Assembly (NCBI RefSeq): GCF_013141825.1
Contig: NZ_RZNH01000001.1
Coordinates: forward strand, 247,269 to 311,268
Length of the DNA stretch: 64,000 bases
DNA from: Marinifilum caeruleilacunae
GTDB lineage: Bacteria; Bacteroidota; Bacteroidia; Bacteroidales; Marinifilaceae
Direction: 5' to 3'
The first letter of the stretch is position 1. Each line of letters starts with the position of its first letter. The position numbers were made by a program, and so were the translations under genes. This document shows positions 1 to 9,003 of the stretch, in pieces. Under the pieces are notes generated by a model. That model searched no databases and was not told the DNA's origin. It saw only the letters and a list, made by a program, of their open reading frames with translations.

Positions 1-531
1 GTATTGAATTTTAATGTCGGAGGTTAACAAGAACTCCTCATTACTGGTGTGTTCCGATTGATCAACAAATTTCTTCTCTAAAATTTTATAATGTCCCAGC
101 CTGCTGTGTGTAGAATCATCTTTGCCTGCAAAAGCTGGGTGATTTTTAATATTGGAGATAAAAGATGGATCTTCGGCAAAGATGCCTTTGTTGTAAAATT
201 TTGCCTCTTCAAGATTCATATGATTATCGTCGAGAAAGAGTGTATTTTCAGCCCTTAGCTGACATTTTTCGATCACTCGTTGCACCAACTTCCCTTTTCC
301 TTCCCATTCAATCTCGGGAAAAATAAAGTAGTCCCAAACCCCAATTTCCTGAAGTTTATCCCTGGCCTGTGAAAAATTATTTTTGGAAACAATACTATTA
401 ATAATCCCTCTACCTGTCAGCCACTTGACCAAATCTACATTCTCCTGGACACAACTCACACCTTCTTCGGAAAGGGTTCCTTTCCAAAAAGTTTCATCAA
501 GATCCCAGATGACAAGTTTAATGCTTTTCAT
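1..531 (-). CDS. FkbH-like HAD-IIIC phosphatase (partial, C-terminus off the window)
   Basis: The frame is open from an ATG at 531 to the left edge, giving 177 codons. The product starts with a HAD nucleophile motif, DLDETFWKG (Asp10 and Asp12). The following GTLSEEG stretch is characteristic of HAD subfamily IIIC (FkbH type). A later FLDDN motif fits the second acidic metal-binding motif. Family members are phosphatase-like domains that often handle glyceryl or acyl-carrier substrates and sometimes carry a C-terminal acyltransferase domain; any such domain would lie beyond the edge. The gene is in the same direction as the polysaccharide locus and 90 bp after the Wzc-like gene, so it may be the last gene visible here of that transcription unit. 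The domain call is secure; the substrate is unknown. Confidence 0.8.
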   Translation of the reverse strand, partial: MKSIKLVIWDLDETFWKGTLSEEGVSCVQENVDLVKWLTGRGIINSIVSKNNFSQARDKLQEIGVWDYFIFPEIEWEGKGKLVQRVIEKCQLRAENTLFLDDNHMNLEEAKFYNKGIFAEDPSFISNIKNHPAFAGKDDSTHSRLGHYKILEKKFVDQSEHTSNEEFLLTSDIKIQY

Positions 532-621
532 AGCTCTTTATTTAATTCACATATTGCATTTTGAATAGGGATTAGTGTTTTTAATGACTTACAACAATTC
601 ATGGGTTTTCAATATGGGCAT

Positions 622-3036
622 TTACGATTTCAATGAATTCTGATGAAAGATTACATCATCTTTATAGTATCCATTTTTATATCCGAATTTACCAAAGTTG
701 AATCCTTCGTATTTAAAATCGTTCAGCAAGAGCGAAACGTTCCTAAACGAACCTTTATCTACGAGTTTATTGATATAGTTTACCTGATCGTTACGACTGT
801 ACTTGTGTCTGAGCACAAACAGGTTTACGTCGGCATATTTTCCAACCAGCACACCATCTGTTACGACCGAAACGGGGGCATTATCCATTACAATGTAACT
901 AAACTTACTTTTCACCAATTCCATAAATCGACTAAACCTACCATTGGAAAGAAGCTCGGCAGGATTGGAGGCAACTGGTCCGGCTGGAATAAAGCTCAGG
1001 TTTTCGATTTGTGTTGGATGTACAATCTCCTTAAAACTTTCCTTATCCTCCAGGAAACTGCTCATTCCTATCTGACCATTTAATCCAAACAATTTGTACA
1101 GTTTGGGTTTTCTCATATCTGTTTCAATTAGCAGCACCTTACGGTGGCTCATGGCCAAAATCGCTGCCAAATTTGCACTCACGAATGATTTTCCTTCGCC
1201 GGATATGATAGATTGTACCGATATTACTTTCTGACTTTGGTCTGATAAAATATATTCCAGATCGGTTCTAAGATTTCTAAACGATTCGGTAACTGCAGCC
1301 TGTGGACGTTTTGATACCAATACCTCCTTTTTGTATTTGTTATGACTGATTACACCCAAAACATTCAAAACTGTTTCCTGTTCAATCTCAGAAACATTAT
1401 CAATGGTATTGTTGAAATAGTCGGCAGTTTTAATAAAAACAAAAGGAATGAAAGCTGCTAAACAGAAGCCCAAGGCCAAATTAATTAATAGTTTCGGTCC
1501 AACCTTCACAGTTGAAGTTAAACTTGCCTGATCAAGAATTTGCGAATTGGGTGCATTGGATGCAATGGTAATTTCGGCCTCTGCCCTCTTTTTTAAAAGG
1601 AAGGTGTAGAGGTCGTTATTCAAATCGTACCTTCGTTTGATATTGGAAAATTTTTGCTCAATTTTAGGCATTTTAGCCAATTTTCCCCTTACCCTGCTGA
1701 TCTGTCTCGAAATCTCAATCATTTCATTTTCTGCATGCACCAGTAGGTTTTTAAGGTTCTCTTCCAAACTCTCTTTGGTGTGTTTTATTTCTTTATCGAG
1801 AACCTTCATATTGGGTTCGTTTGCTGTGGCACTTAAGGAGTAAACTTCTTTTTTGCTGTACAAATCGCCCAATTTTAGCACCAACTGATTCAGTACAGGA
1901 TCAGTAATATCAACAACCGAAGGAGATAAGATGGATTTGGAAACTCGTTCTTCTCCAAAATTTCTTTGAAGGCTATTCTCTACCTTATTAAATTCTTTGT
2001 TGTTGCTTAGGTATCGATTCAAATTTCTACAGTAGTTAAGCTTCCTTTCAGCCAGTGTATATTCTTCTTCCAGCCTCTTTAAATCCGATAATACAAGATT
2101 ACTCTCCTGCTCCAGGTTCACACTTTGATTTTTAGATTGAAAATCGCTGAACAGGTGTCCTGTTTCCCGCAAGGAATCGATAACACCATCCAATTGCATA
2201 TCGATAAACCTGACCGTATTTTCTGAAATTTTGTTCTTTTCTGCCAGGCAGTAATCTATATATCTATTGCTTAATTCATTTAAATAATCAACCAACCTAT
2301 TGGCTTGCGTACCTCTAATTTTCAGGTTTATCAGGTTTCCTTTTTGTTCTGCCAGGTTTACCTCTAAACTACCCACATAAGCAAGGCTAAGGCTCTCTAA
2401 ATCGTGCAAAACAAAAGAGTATTCAACATTCATTGGAACCAGCAAATCTTCATTTTTTTCAATAATAAAGCTGAAATATTCATTCTCAAATACTTCTCCA
2501 AATCTTCCTTTGTTCTCGATATTTACAGTATTCCCTCCGCCCACAGCAAGGTCTTCAACCCGAAGCAAATACTCCTCGTCCGAAATCATTCGTACATAAA
2601 CAGGTATATTTTTAGGGTTTGCAATAATTCCGGTCTCCACAATGACAAATGGTTCTCTTCCATACAAATCTTCATTGTATAGTGGTTTTTTCAGATACCA
2701 GGATGATTCCCATCCCAGGTTCCTGATCACCTGCTTTGATAGACTTGCAGATTTTAACACTCCAATGTGATCCTGGATATTGATTCCAGACATACCACCC
2801 TCATCATCAAAAAAATCTTTCCCTCTTAAGGCGTTGGATTCATTCTGAACCAATATGGTACTTTTTGCCTGGTAGGTACTTGGGGAATAGTAGCTGTAAA
2901 CAAAGGCCAATATCAAGCCAAGAATTCCAAACAAGGCAAACCAATACCAGTTCGACAAGAGTTTAAATTGGAAGGCTTTGACACGCTTCTTTTCATTGTT
3001 CAACATATTCTCTATGTAATTGTTCTGACTGGACAT
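622..3036 (-). CDS. Wzc-like polysaccharide co-polymerase and tyrosine autokinase
   Basis: This is an inner-membrane chain-length regulator fused to a cytoplasmic BY-kinase, which controls polymer length and export in Wzy-dependent pathways. The 804-residue protein has a Wzz-type N-terminus with a membrane helix at about 30-47, and a long coiled-coil periplasmic region. A second helix lies near 505-530. The kinase domain has Walker A SGEGKS (about 612-617), Walker A' LLIETDMRKP and Walker B VMDNAP. The C-terminal tail is tyrosine-rich (Tyr near 776, 786, 790 and 791), as expected for autophosphorylation. The length matches fused Wzc proteins of Bacteroidota and Proteobacteria. It sits near the end of the polysaccharide locus after the sugar transferase gene. 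A partner Wza-type exporter gene was not found in the window. Confidence 0.95.
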   Translation of the reverse strand: MSSQNNYIENMLNNEKKRVKAFQFKLLSNWYWFALFGILGLILAFVYSYYSPSTYQAKSTILVQNESNALRGKDFFDDEGGMSGINIQDHIGVLKSASLSKQVIRNLGWESSWYLKKPLYNEDLYGREPFVIVETGIIANPKNIPVYVRMISDEEYLLRVEDLAVGGGNTVNIENKGRFGEVFENEYFSFIIEKNEDLLVPMNVEYSFVLHDLESLSLAYVGSLEVNLAEQKGNLINLKIRGTQANRLVDYLNELSNRYIDYCLAEKNKISENTVRFIDMQLDGVIDSLRETGHLFSDFQSKNQSVNLEQESNLVLSDLKRLEEEYTLAERKLNYCRNLNRYLSNNKEFNKVENSLQRNFGEERVSKSILSPSVVDITDPVLNQLVLKLGDLYSKKEVYSLSATANEPNMKVLDKEIKHTKESLEENLKNLLVHAENEMIEISRQISRVRGKLAKMPKIEQKFSNIKRRYDLNNDLYTFLLKKRAEAEITIASNAPNSQILDQASLTSTVKVGPKLLINLALGFCLAAFIPFVFIKTADYFNNTIDNVSEIEQETVLNVLGVISHNKYKKEVLVSKRPQAAVTESFRNLRTDLEYILSDQSQKVISVQSIISGEGKSFVSANLAAILAMSHRKVLLIETDMRKPKLYKLFGLNGQIGMSSFLEDKESFKEIVHPTQIENLSFIPAGPVASNPAELLSNGRFSRFMELVKSKFSYIVMDNAPVSVVTDGVLVGKYADVNLFVLRHKYSRNDQVNYINKLVDKGSFRNVSLLLNDFKYEGFNFGKFGYKNGYYKDDVIFHQNSLKS

Positions 3037-3146
3037 AATATGAATGTTAGCGGTTATAACATATGAATCAGTAAATACAGTATAAAATCACTTCAATGGG
3101 CATTGGAGGTCATCTTAGCTTGAGAGAGTTTTAAAATTCTTTGAAC

Positions 3147-4277
3147 CTAGTGACTTGTTAATCTTTTTGTAACAATGTTTTTTATCGACAAAAACAAATA
3201 CCTTACATCCGTTTTTAAAGGAGATTTTAAATAGCTTTTGATGTAACGTTTTTCGGAGGCTTGAATTTCCTCCAGTGTCTCTGGTAAATCGGCATAAAAT
3301 GGAGGTACAATACCAGGTGTAACCCGTTTGCGCAAGTCTTGCAACTCCTCATCGTAGAGCAACAAATACTGCTTGCTTATTGGTCTAACACCAACCAGTT
3401 TCATTTCTCCTTTAATCAGGTTTACAAAATTTGGCAGTTCATCAATCCAAAACTTCCTTAGTATTTTACCAATTGGTGTAATTCTAATATCGTTGCAAAT
3501 TTTGCCTCCCTTAGCCAATCTGTTCTTCTTCAGAAATTCTTCTTGCAGGTATTCCGAAAAAGGTACCATTGTTCTTATTTTATATACTAAAATCTCTTTC
3601 CCTCCTTTTCCAATTCTCCTCATTTTAAAAAGCAATCCATAGGAAGCAAATTTGTGATAGCGTGGCGAGCTTTTCTTTTTGGCAACCAAATACAGGTATC
3701 CATTGGCAAAATATTCGTTCACCAGTTCGTAACCTCCTGCATACAGTCTGCCAATCATTTCCAACTGGCGAATGGAACGGTTCATTCCTTTGGTAAGGAA
3801 AAAATACAAGCTGCGCGTAAGGCTAAGCTTTGGAAATACCCGTCGGTAAATAAAATGATGCAGGTATTTAATTTTATTAAGAGGAAATGAATGACTTGTT
3901 AAGATTTTTCTCTCGATATGTTCCTGTGGTTTAAAACGAAATATAAACAGCGCATTCTGTTGAAGTTTGTGATGAACCGCTTCAAAAAACTCGTTAATGC
4001 TAATCAAATTATTTACGGGTTCAACACTTACCAATAACTGGTAATTTGCACCTCTTAAGCGGTCAATATCTTTAACCTCCCTGGTGCTTACCAGGATATG
4101 TTTTGTATTGCTACGATTGTAATAAGTGCTTACAAATTCAAATCCTTTTTCCCCTAATATCTGAGAGTGATCACGAAAGTCATTCCGATAAATCAAAAAA
4201 TTTGATATTCCATTCTTTGAATTCTCAAAGTGATCAATTTTTTCAAAGTCCCTCACTAATTCTTTTTCATCTTTCAT
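3147..4277 (-). CDS. Bacterial sugar transferase (phosphoglycosyl transferase) lacking the re-entrant helix
   Basis: The protein probably transfers a sugar-1-phosphate to the lipid carrier to start repeat-unit synthesis. Its C-terminal half (about 215-376) carries the PF02397-type pattern: VYKIRTM, then DIRITPIGKILRKFWIDELP, then LIKGEMKLVGVRPIS. The Asp-Glu pair in IDELP corresponds to the catalytic dyad of monotopic phosphoglycosyl transferases. The N-terminal 200 residues are not hydrophobic. The usual KR-x-D-I-x-x-S re-entrant membrane helix directly before the catalytic part is absent: the sequence goes from YHKFASYGLLF straight to the KMRRIGKGGKE segment. It may belong to a Bacteroidota branch of soluble-looking sugar transferases. 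It lies between the ATP-grasp and Wzc-like genes. The family is clear, but the initiating role is inferred. Confidence 0.85.
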   Translation of the reverse strand: MKDEKELVRDFEKIDHFENSKNGISNFLIYRNDFRDHSQILGEKGFEFVSTYYNRSNTKHILVSTREVKDIDRLRGANYQLLVSVEPVNNLISINEFFEAVHHKLQQNALFIFRFKPQEHIERKILTSHSFPLNKIKYLHHFIYRRVFPKLSLTRSLYFFLTKGMNRSIRQLEMIGRLYAGGYELVNEYFANGYLYLVAKKKSSPRYHKFASYGLLFKMRRIGKGGKEILVYKIRTMVPFSEYLQEEFLKKNRLAKGGKICNDIRITPIGKILRKFWIDELPNFVNLIKGEMKLVGVRPISKQYLLLYDEELQDLRKRVTPGIVPPFYADLPETLEEIQASEKRYIKSYLKSPLKTDVRYLFLSIKNIVTKRLTSH

Positions 4278-4395
4278 GACAATGAATTTTCGACATCAAA
4301 TAGAAATGTTGTAGTTAACCTTATGCTTGCGATTGAGCAAGCTTATTTCATGTAGAGTATGATAAGTTTCAAATCTAATGGCTGACTTAATGGGA

Positions 4396-5562
4396 TTACC
4401 AGCCTCGATCCAATGCATGTTTCCTGCGTTCCCTGCTAAAAGTTGCATTAAAAGCATCTAAAAAGGTGCCATATACAGGTCCCAGGTCATCCCATTTGCA
4501 GATTTCATAGGATGTATTCTTCGATCGAAAACGCAAAAAATCCATAATATTCGATCTGGTTTTTGGGGCAGATAAAAACCAAAGTATGTCTCCCATCAGC
4601 AACCACCTTACACGTCTTCCCAATGGGTATTCCAATTGTTTCAGGCAATTTTCTCCCTGCCCGAGCAGGTAAAGCAAGTGTGGAAAATCAACTCCCGAAT
4701 AGACCGCCGTTTGGAGCGATCCCCAAAATCGAGGATTGATTTCCATAAGTTTTGGAACACCATCTCTGCTGTCAATTCTGAATTCGATCATGGCCACACC
4801 ATCCCACTTTAAATGTTGCATGAGCCTTATGGCATATTCTTCCATTTCGGGATGAGCAACGCCTTCGCGCAAAGTACTTGGACCTCCGCTTATTGGATAT
4901 TCCCGAATCCTTTTGTGTGTAAACTTGCCGTATACTTCTCCATTTTTTAAGAGCAAAGAAACCCCAAATCCTCCTCCTTGCGGAATGAACTCTTGTAGCA
5001 TTGGAACTCCAAAATGAGAAGTAATTTTCTTGTAATGCGATTCAAATTCGTTCCAGTTTTTGATATAGACGATTCCACGTGAACCCGAACTTACCTTAGG
5101 TTTTATGAGGAAAGGCAGATTGATTTTTTCCTTCAATTCGTCAATATCCTCATCGATTTTTGGAAGATATGTTTTGGGATGTGGAATATTCAGTTGCCTT
5201 GCAATTTCGATGGTTTTGTATTTATCCCTTGCCAGTTCGAATTGCTCTCGATTCGGAACCAGCAAAGTCACAAACTGCTCCAATTCATCCTTTATTTTCC
5301 CGCAAATTTCCGTGCAATCATCCCGAACGGGTATCAGGAAAGCATTTGCATGATTTTTTGCCCAATTCAGGATAAATTCTTCAAACAATTCTGGCTGCTT
5401 ACGCGGATCGGGATAAATTAACTTTTTACTTACATATTTTGAGTAGAAGGACGCACACGGATAAGATTCTCCCACGATCACATGATATCCTTTTCGGCCC
5501 AAAGATCTGATAATCGATAAAGCCGCCCGCGACCTGCCATCCATCACAAAAATTCGCTTCAT
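4396..5562 (-). CDS. ATP-grasp ligase, carbamoyl-phosphate-synthase-like
   Basis: The product is a 388-residue ATP-grasp enzyme that would join a carboxylate to an amine or other nucleophile using ATP. The N-terminal pre-ATP-grasp fold begins MKRIFVMDGRSRAALSIIRS. The nucleotide-binding part includes LPFLIKPKVSSGSRGI, and the metal-binding part has MIEFRIDSRDGVPKLMEINPRFWGS. The start was placed at 5562 rather than the longer 5589 because this ATG overlaps the stop codon of the preceding HAD gene as ATGA, a sign of translational coupling. Similar ATP-grasp proteins occur in capsule loci, where they may attach amino acids or other acids to sugars. The substrate cannot be read from the sequence. 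Confidence 0.85.
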   Translation of the reverse strand: MKRIFVMDGRSRAALSIIRSLGRKGYHVIVGESYPCASFYSKYVSKKLIYPDPRKQPELFEEFILNWAKNHANAFLIPVRDDCTEICGKIKDELEQFVTLLVPNREQFELARDKYKTIEIARQLNIPHPKTYLPKIDEDIDELKEKINLPFLIKPKVSSGSRGIVYIKNWNEFESHYKKITSHFGVPMLQEFIPQGGGFGVSLLLKNGEVYGKFTHKRIREYPISGGPSTLREGVAHPEMEEYAIRLMQHLKWDGVAMIEFRIDSRDGVPKLMEINPRFWGSLQTAVYSGVDFPHLLYLLGQGENCLKQLEYPLGRRVRWLLMGDILWFLSAPKTRSNIMDFLRFRSKNTSYEICKWDDLGPVYGTFLDAFNATFSRERRKHALDRGW

Positions 5563-6245
5563 TTTAGTTCTAAGTTTTGGTACCTGCAAAAAAGAATCGA
5601 TCGAAAATCTTTCTTTTGAGCTTTAAATATTTCATGACTCACATCTTCGAAAGATAAGTTCGAAACAATTGTATTGATTTCATTATTTACTACCAGGTTA
5701 CATTGGGCTGACATGGCGAGTAAGGATGAGTCATTTCTACTATCGGTATACAATCTGTCAATTTCCTGAATTCCCATTTGCTGCAATTTCAAACCTTTTC
5801 TTTCACCATAAACATGTTCTTCGATTTGTACAAATTCCTCCTCTTCTTTTCTCAAGCTAGTACCAATAATTTCGATGTTTGGAAACAGATGTTCCAGGTA
5901 AATTTCGAATGCTGCCGATACAACAATAACTCTCGCATTGGCACATTCAGTCTTAAAATTGTAATGGTAGATTTGGTTCAGCTTTATCTTTGATGAAAAC
6001 TCTTTTGCCAGCTGCTTTACATCCTCTGCCTTATGTGATTTTATAAACAATTTAATCCCCAAATTTTTGAGTTGTAAGTTTGAAATCAGATCGAGTTTCT
6101 GCAAACACCATAAAAACAAATACCAGTAATATCTGAACACAAATAAGGCTTTCCTGCGACCACAGAACTGAAAAAAATCAAGCGTAGTATCATATGTTGT
6201 TAGTGTTCTGTCAAAATCAAACACTACGATTTCCTTGCGATCCAT
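5559..6245 (-). CDS. HAD-IB family phosphatase (SerB-like)
   Basis: This 228-residue HAD phosphatase of subfamily IB opens with the nucleophile motif VVFDFDRTLTTYDT, in which the first Asp is the expected phospho-acceptor. A VVSAAFEIYL motif supplies the conserved Ser of motif II. The stretch RLYTDSRNDSSLLAMS carries the acidic motif III/IV with DS-x-x-D. A helical cap of about 80 residues between the motifs fits SerB-like enzymes. The gene overlaps the upstream deacetylase gene by 29 bp and the downstream ATP-grasp gene by 4 bp. The phosphatase and ligase may therefore act on the same modification. No substrate can be assigned. Confidence 0.85.
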   Translation of the reverse strand: MDRKEIVVFDFDRTLTTYDTTLDFFQFCGRRKALFVFRYYWYLFLWCLQKLDLISNLQLKNLGIKLFIKSHKAEDVKQLAKEFSSKIKLNQIYHYNFKTECANARVIVVSAAFEIYLEHLFPNIEIIGTSLRKEEEEFVQIEEHVYGERKGLKLQQMGIQEIDRLYTDSRNDSSLLAMSAQCNLVVNNEINTIVSNLSFEDVSHEIFKAQKKDFRSILFCRYQNLELK

Positions 6246-7164
6246 TAAATGTATTTTCTACATATTCTCTTACAGTAATGAATTGATAATTCTTCTGCAT
6301 AAAATATTTAATTTCCCTATCGTATAAATCAAGCGCTTTATGCCCCAGGTTTTTCACTTTTAACTGCGCCCGTATCAGGTCCTGAAAAAGGTATGCGAAC
6401 AATTGATCCGACCGTCTTGAGATACTCCTGGTTTCATTCGATTCATCAATCAGCTCGTTGGGATGAATATCAAAAACAATTGGTTTGTGATTGATGGAAT
6501 TTTCGAGGTTTAATAAACGATGCTGCAAACGGGTAAGCAAAGGAAAAATTCTCATTGTTGTGCCCAGGTATGGTAATAGAGTTGCACTTAAAGGCACTTC
6601 GATAATGGGCGAATTGCCTTTTTTAAAAAGGCTTTCCGACGATGTTCGGTAAGGCAACCTGGGCGATGATAACCATTTTAATTTCTTACGTCCACCAAAG
6701 GACATGAACCAATCGAAACGTTGAGAAGCAATTGAACTATCGATTAAATATCCTGACTCAATCAAAGCCTTTCCGGTATCTTCATTTACCCTAAGTGCCG
6801 GCGCTCTAAAACCAATCACTTCCTTTCCGGATATGTCTTCCAGAATCATTTTAGATTCCCTAAGATGATGTACTTGCTGTTTATACGACATTTGATCAAA
6901 GCCATGCTCCTTTTTGTGCGATAATCCATGACTGGCAACTTCGTGACCACGTTTGAGAATTATTTTCACAATTTGTGGATACAGTTTGGCAATATATCCG
7001 GTAAAGTAAAAAGTTGATTTGATATTGTATTTGCTATAAATATCAAGCAATAAAGGCATTCCTTCCTGTAACACTTTTAAACCGGTTTCATCTCTCAGGC
7101 AATTGAACCAAATCGATGTGGTTTCAACATCGTTCGTTAGTAAACAAATTTTCTTCACACTCAT
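6217..7164 (-). CDS. Polysaccharide deacetylase (NodB-like)
   Basis: This 315-residue carbohydrate esterase 4 type protein probably removes N-acetyl groups from a sugar, or acts on a lipid-linked intermediate. The metal and catalytic Asp lie in LLTNDVETTS near the N-terminus. The His-x3-His metal motif is in ASHGLSHKKEHG, and the substrate-binding motif is GFRAPALRV. There is no signal peptide, so it probably acts in the cytoplasm. Such deacetylases without export signals are common in PEP-CTERM and capsule loci. It lies 3 bp after a second deacetylase-fold gene and overlaps the HAD gene downstream. Confidence 0.88.
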   Translation of the reverse strand: MSVKKICLLTNDVETTSIWFNCLRDETGLKVLQEGMPLLLDIYSKYNIKSTFYFTGYIAKLYPQIVKIILKRGHEVASHGLSHKKEHGFDQMSYKQQVHHLRESKMILEDISGKEVIGFRAPALRVNEDTGKALIESGYLIDSSIASQRFDWFMSFGGRKKLKWLSSPRLPYRTSSESLFKKGNSPIIEVPLSATLLPYLGTTMRIFPLLTRLQHRLLNLENSINHKPIVFDIHPNELIDESNETRSISRRSDQLFAYLFQDLIRAQLKVKNLGHKALDLYDREIKYFMQKNYQFITVREYVENTFNGSQGNRSV

Positions 7165-7167
7165 ACA

Positions 7168-7917
7168 TTATTGCAATACAATTCTTTTGATTGTATTTCT
7201 CACCCTGCACATCAATCGCTCCATTCCCCAAAATATTAGATTTGAATGCCACCTATCGGGATGAGTGAGAATGATTAAACCTTTAATTTCTTCATTCCTC
7301 ATTTTATAAATTAAATCCTGGGTAGAATCTACCTGTAGCATTTGTGGCAGCTTATCTCTTACTCGTTGTCCTTTATCTCTCCAGCTTCCTCCCGAGTCGG
7401 AAATATAGGCAAGCTTATTATAGTCGATCGATAAATAGGGTTCGCCAATGATCCCAAAATCCTCAAAATTATTTTCCACCCACAAGTCGCGATTGTCCCA
7501 CTTCGAAAATGAACTACCATGCATACAAATTGTATTAACCGGGCAAATTTTACGCATTTCATACAAACTCTCCTGAAAAATTTCCAGGGCTTTATTTACA
7601 TCTCCATTACTTTGAGCCATGGTTTCATAATGGTATCCTATTTCATGACCTAAGTCGTAAATTTGTTTGATGATATCAGGCTTAAAAATCGATTTGGTAT
7701 TTCTAAAATAATAGGTAGAATGCAAACCATAGCGTTTTTCCAGGAGGGCCATTTGCAGGGCCATTTGGGGAAATTTATCCACATCGTGTCTTAAAATCAC
7801 GAAAGGTTGGGCTGGCTTACTTCTAAAATATGTGTTAAAACAAACAGTATTCAGCTTTAAATCCACAATGGTTTTACAGATAGACTCGTAAGATTGCAAG
7901 GTAAAATCTCTATTCAT
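7168..7917 (-). CDS. Polysaccharide deacetylase-fold protein
   Basis: This 249-residue protein has a divergent NodB fold. FVILRHDVDKFP supplies an Asp-x-Asp pair like the first NodB motif. STYYFR matches the usual strand that follows it, and LGHEIGYHYETMA is the expected position of the metal-binding histidines, although only one of the two classical histidines is evident. CMHGSSFSKWD may supply another ligand, and ILTHPDRWH near the end resembles the last motif. It has no signal peptide. It is adjacent to a more canonical deacetylase gene (gap of 3 bp), so the two may form a pair with different substrates. The fold is confident; activity is uncertain because the metal site is atypical. Confidence 0.78.
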   Translation of the reverse strand: MNRDFTLQSYESICKTIVDLKLNTVCFNTYFRSKPAQPFVILRHDVDKFPQMALQMALLEKRYGLHSTYYFRNTKSIFKPDIIKQIYDLGHEIGYHYETMAQSNGDVNKALEIFQESLYEMRKICPVNTICMHGSSFSKWDNRDLWVENNFEDFGIIGEPYLSIDYNKLAYISDSGGSWRDKGQRVRDKLPQMLQVDSTQDLIYKMRNEEIKGLIILTHPDRWHSNLIFWGMERLMCRVRNTIKRIVLQ

Positions 7918-7932
7918 ACAAACTTGAATTTC

Positions 7933-8940
7933 TTAATTTTGCAGTTTTTGCCAGATTACAAAAGCTTTTTTGGCAAAGGCATACATAAACGGCTGGTGGA
8001 TTTGTTCGTACCTCCCCAGGTTCACAATTTTACCTCCATACTTCTTTTTATAATCTCTCACACCATAAGAAACATTGGGTTTTCCTGCTCCTCCAAAATC
8101 AAAAACCTTACAATTATTGGTTTTTCCCCACAGAAAAATTTCCCAGGGAATTAAATCGTTCGGGCATTTTGCATACTCACTACAATAGGAGCCTGCATAA
8201 TAATCATAGATTACCTTTTTGTATTTTAAGGAGATACTGCATCCTATGATTTTACCATTGTGTTTCGCCACAAAAATGAGTAAAGATGGATTTCCAACTA
8301 ATTTCTTTCGAAGATTTTTAAAGTAGATGAGATCGGGCAATGGCAATTTTACCCGTCTAAATACATCATTCAGTACTCCATACACATTTTCTATTGCCTC
8401 ATCCGAGTTGTCTACCGAAATTTGAATCCCCTCTTTCTGAGCTTTTCGAATTCGGTTTCTCTTTCTCTTTTCAACTTCCTGCCATAAATCCTCTTCCTTC
8501 TTTTCCAAATCGACAAGAATATTAAGGTGCTCTACATACTTAAACCGACTTGCATGAAAACTTGCCTTTCGATTTGATGTATCCCATAAATTTCGAATTT
8601 GCGTATAAATGGCCTGGTTTTTCACCCGATTACTATAGTGAACCAAAAGCATTTCGGTTACTTGTTCATCATCGTCTTTCACAATTGGACCACCCATAAT
8701 AATGGCCCTGGATGAAAATTTCCCAAGAATTCCATCGTGAACTGTTAAGATAACAGCCAGTAGTGTTCCCAAAATTTCGCTCTCGTTTTTCACAGCCAAA
8801 AAAATGGGCTTGTACTTGGGTGTTTCTTTATACACATCGTACATTTGAGGCGTTTGAAAAACATTTCCATTGGGATGATAATGAATAAATTCTTCCCACT
8901 TTTCGCGCTCAATTTTTTCTGGATGGTGGATCAGTTCCAT
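7933..8940 (-). CDS. FemAB-like GNAT acyl/aminoacyl transferase (copy 1)
   Basis: This 335-residue protein of the FemAB/peptidoglycan-bridge family has two GNAT-like folds. Recognisable parts are an N-terminal HPNGNVFQTPQMYDVYKET, a charged helical hairpin (about 155-185, KRKRNRIRKAQKEG), and a C-terminal WEIFLWGK followed by FDFGGAGKPNVSYGVRDYKK. Family members use aminoacyl-tRNA or acyl-CoA donors to modify peptidoglycan or surface glycans; in polysaccharide loci a role in amino-acid decoration is plausible. It is a clear tandem paralogue of the next gene, with the same motifs in the same order and almost the same length. The exact donor is unknown. Confidence 0.85.
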   Translation of the reverse strand: MELIHHPEKIEREKWEEFIHYHPNGNVFQTPQMYDVYKETPKYKPIFLAVKNESEILGTLLAVILTVHDGILGKFSSRAIIMGGPIVKDDDEQVTEMLLVHYSNRVKNQAIYTQIRNLWDTSNRKASFHASRFKYVEHLNILVDLEKKEEDLWQEVEKRKRNRIRKAQKEGIQISVDNSDEAIENVYGVLNDVFRRVKLPLPDLIYFKNLRKKLVGNPSLLIFVAKHNGKIIGCSISLKYKKVIYDYYAGSYCSEYAKCPNDLIPWEIFLWGKTNNCKVFDFGGAGKPNVSYGVRDYKKKYGGKIVNLGRYEQIHQPFMYAFAKKAFVIWQKLQN

Positions 8941-9003
8941 TTTTAAATCATCTTAAAAATAAATGCTTTCATAAGTAAAGTATTAAGTCGTAGTTCTTAC
9001 AGT

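Noticed and set aside
643-1083. 146-residue plus-strand frame
   Set aside because: It lies wholly antisense to the Wzc-like kinase domain, whose motifs are intact.
4325-4342. Hairpin GCTTGC / GCAAGC between the ATP-grasp and sugar transferase genes
   Set aside because: Short stem without a T tract on the minus strand; not supported as a terminator.
4370-4377. TAGATTTG on the minus strand as a promoter for the sugar transferase gene
   Set aside because: It matches TAnnTTTG but has no TTTG at 19-22 bp upstream.
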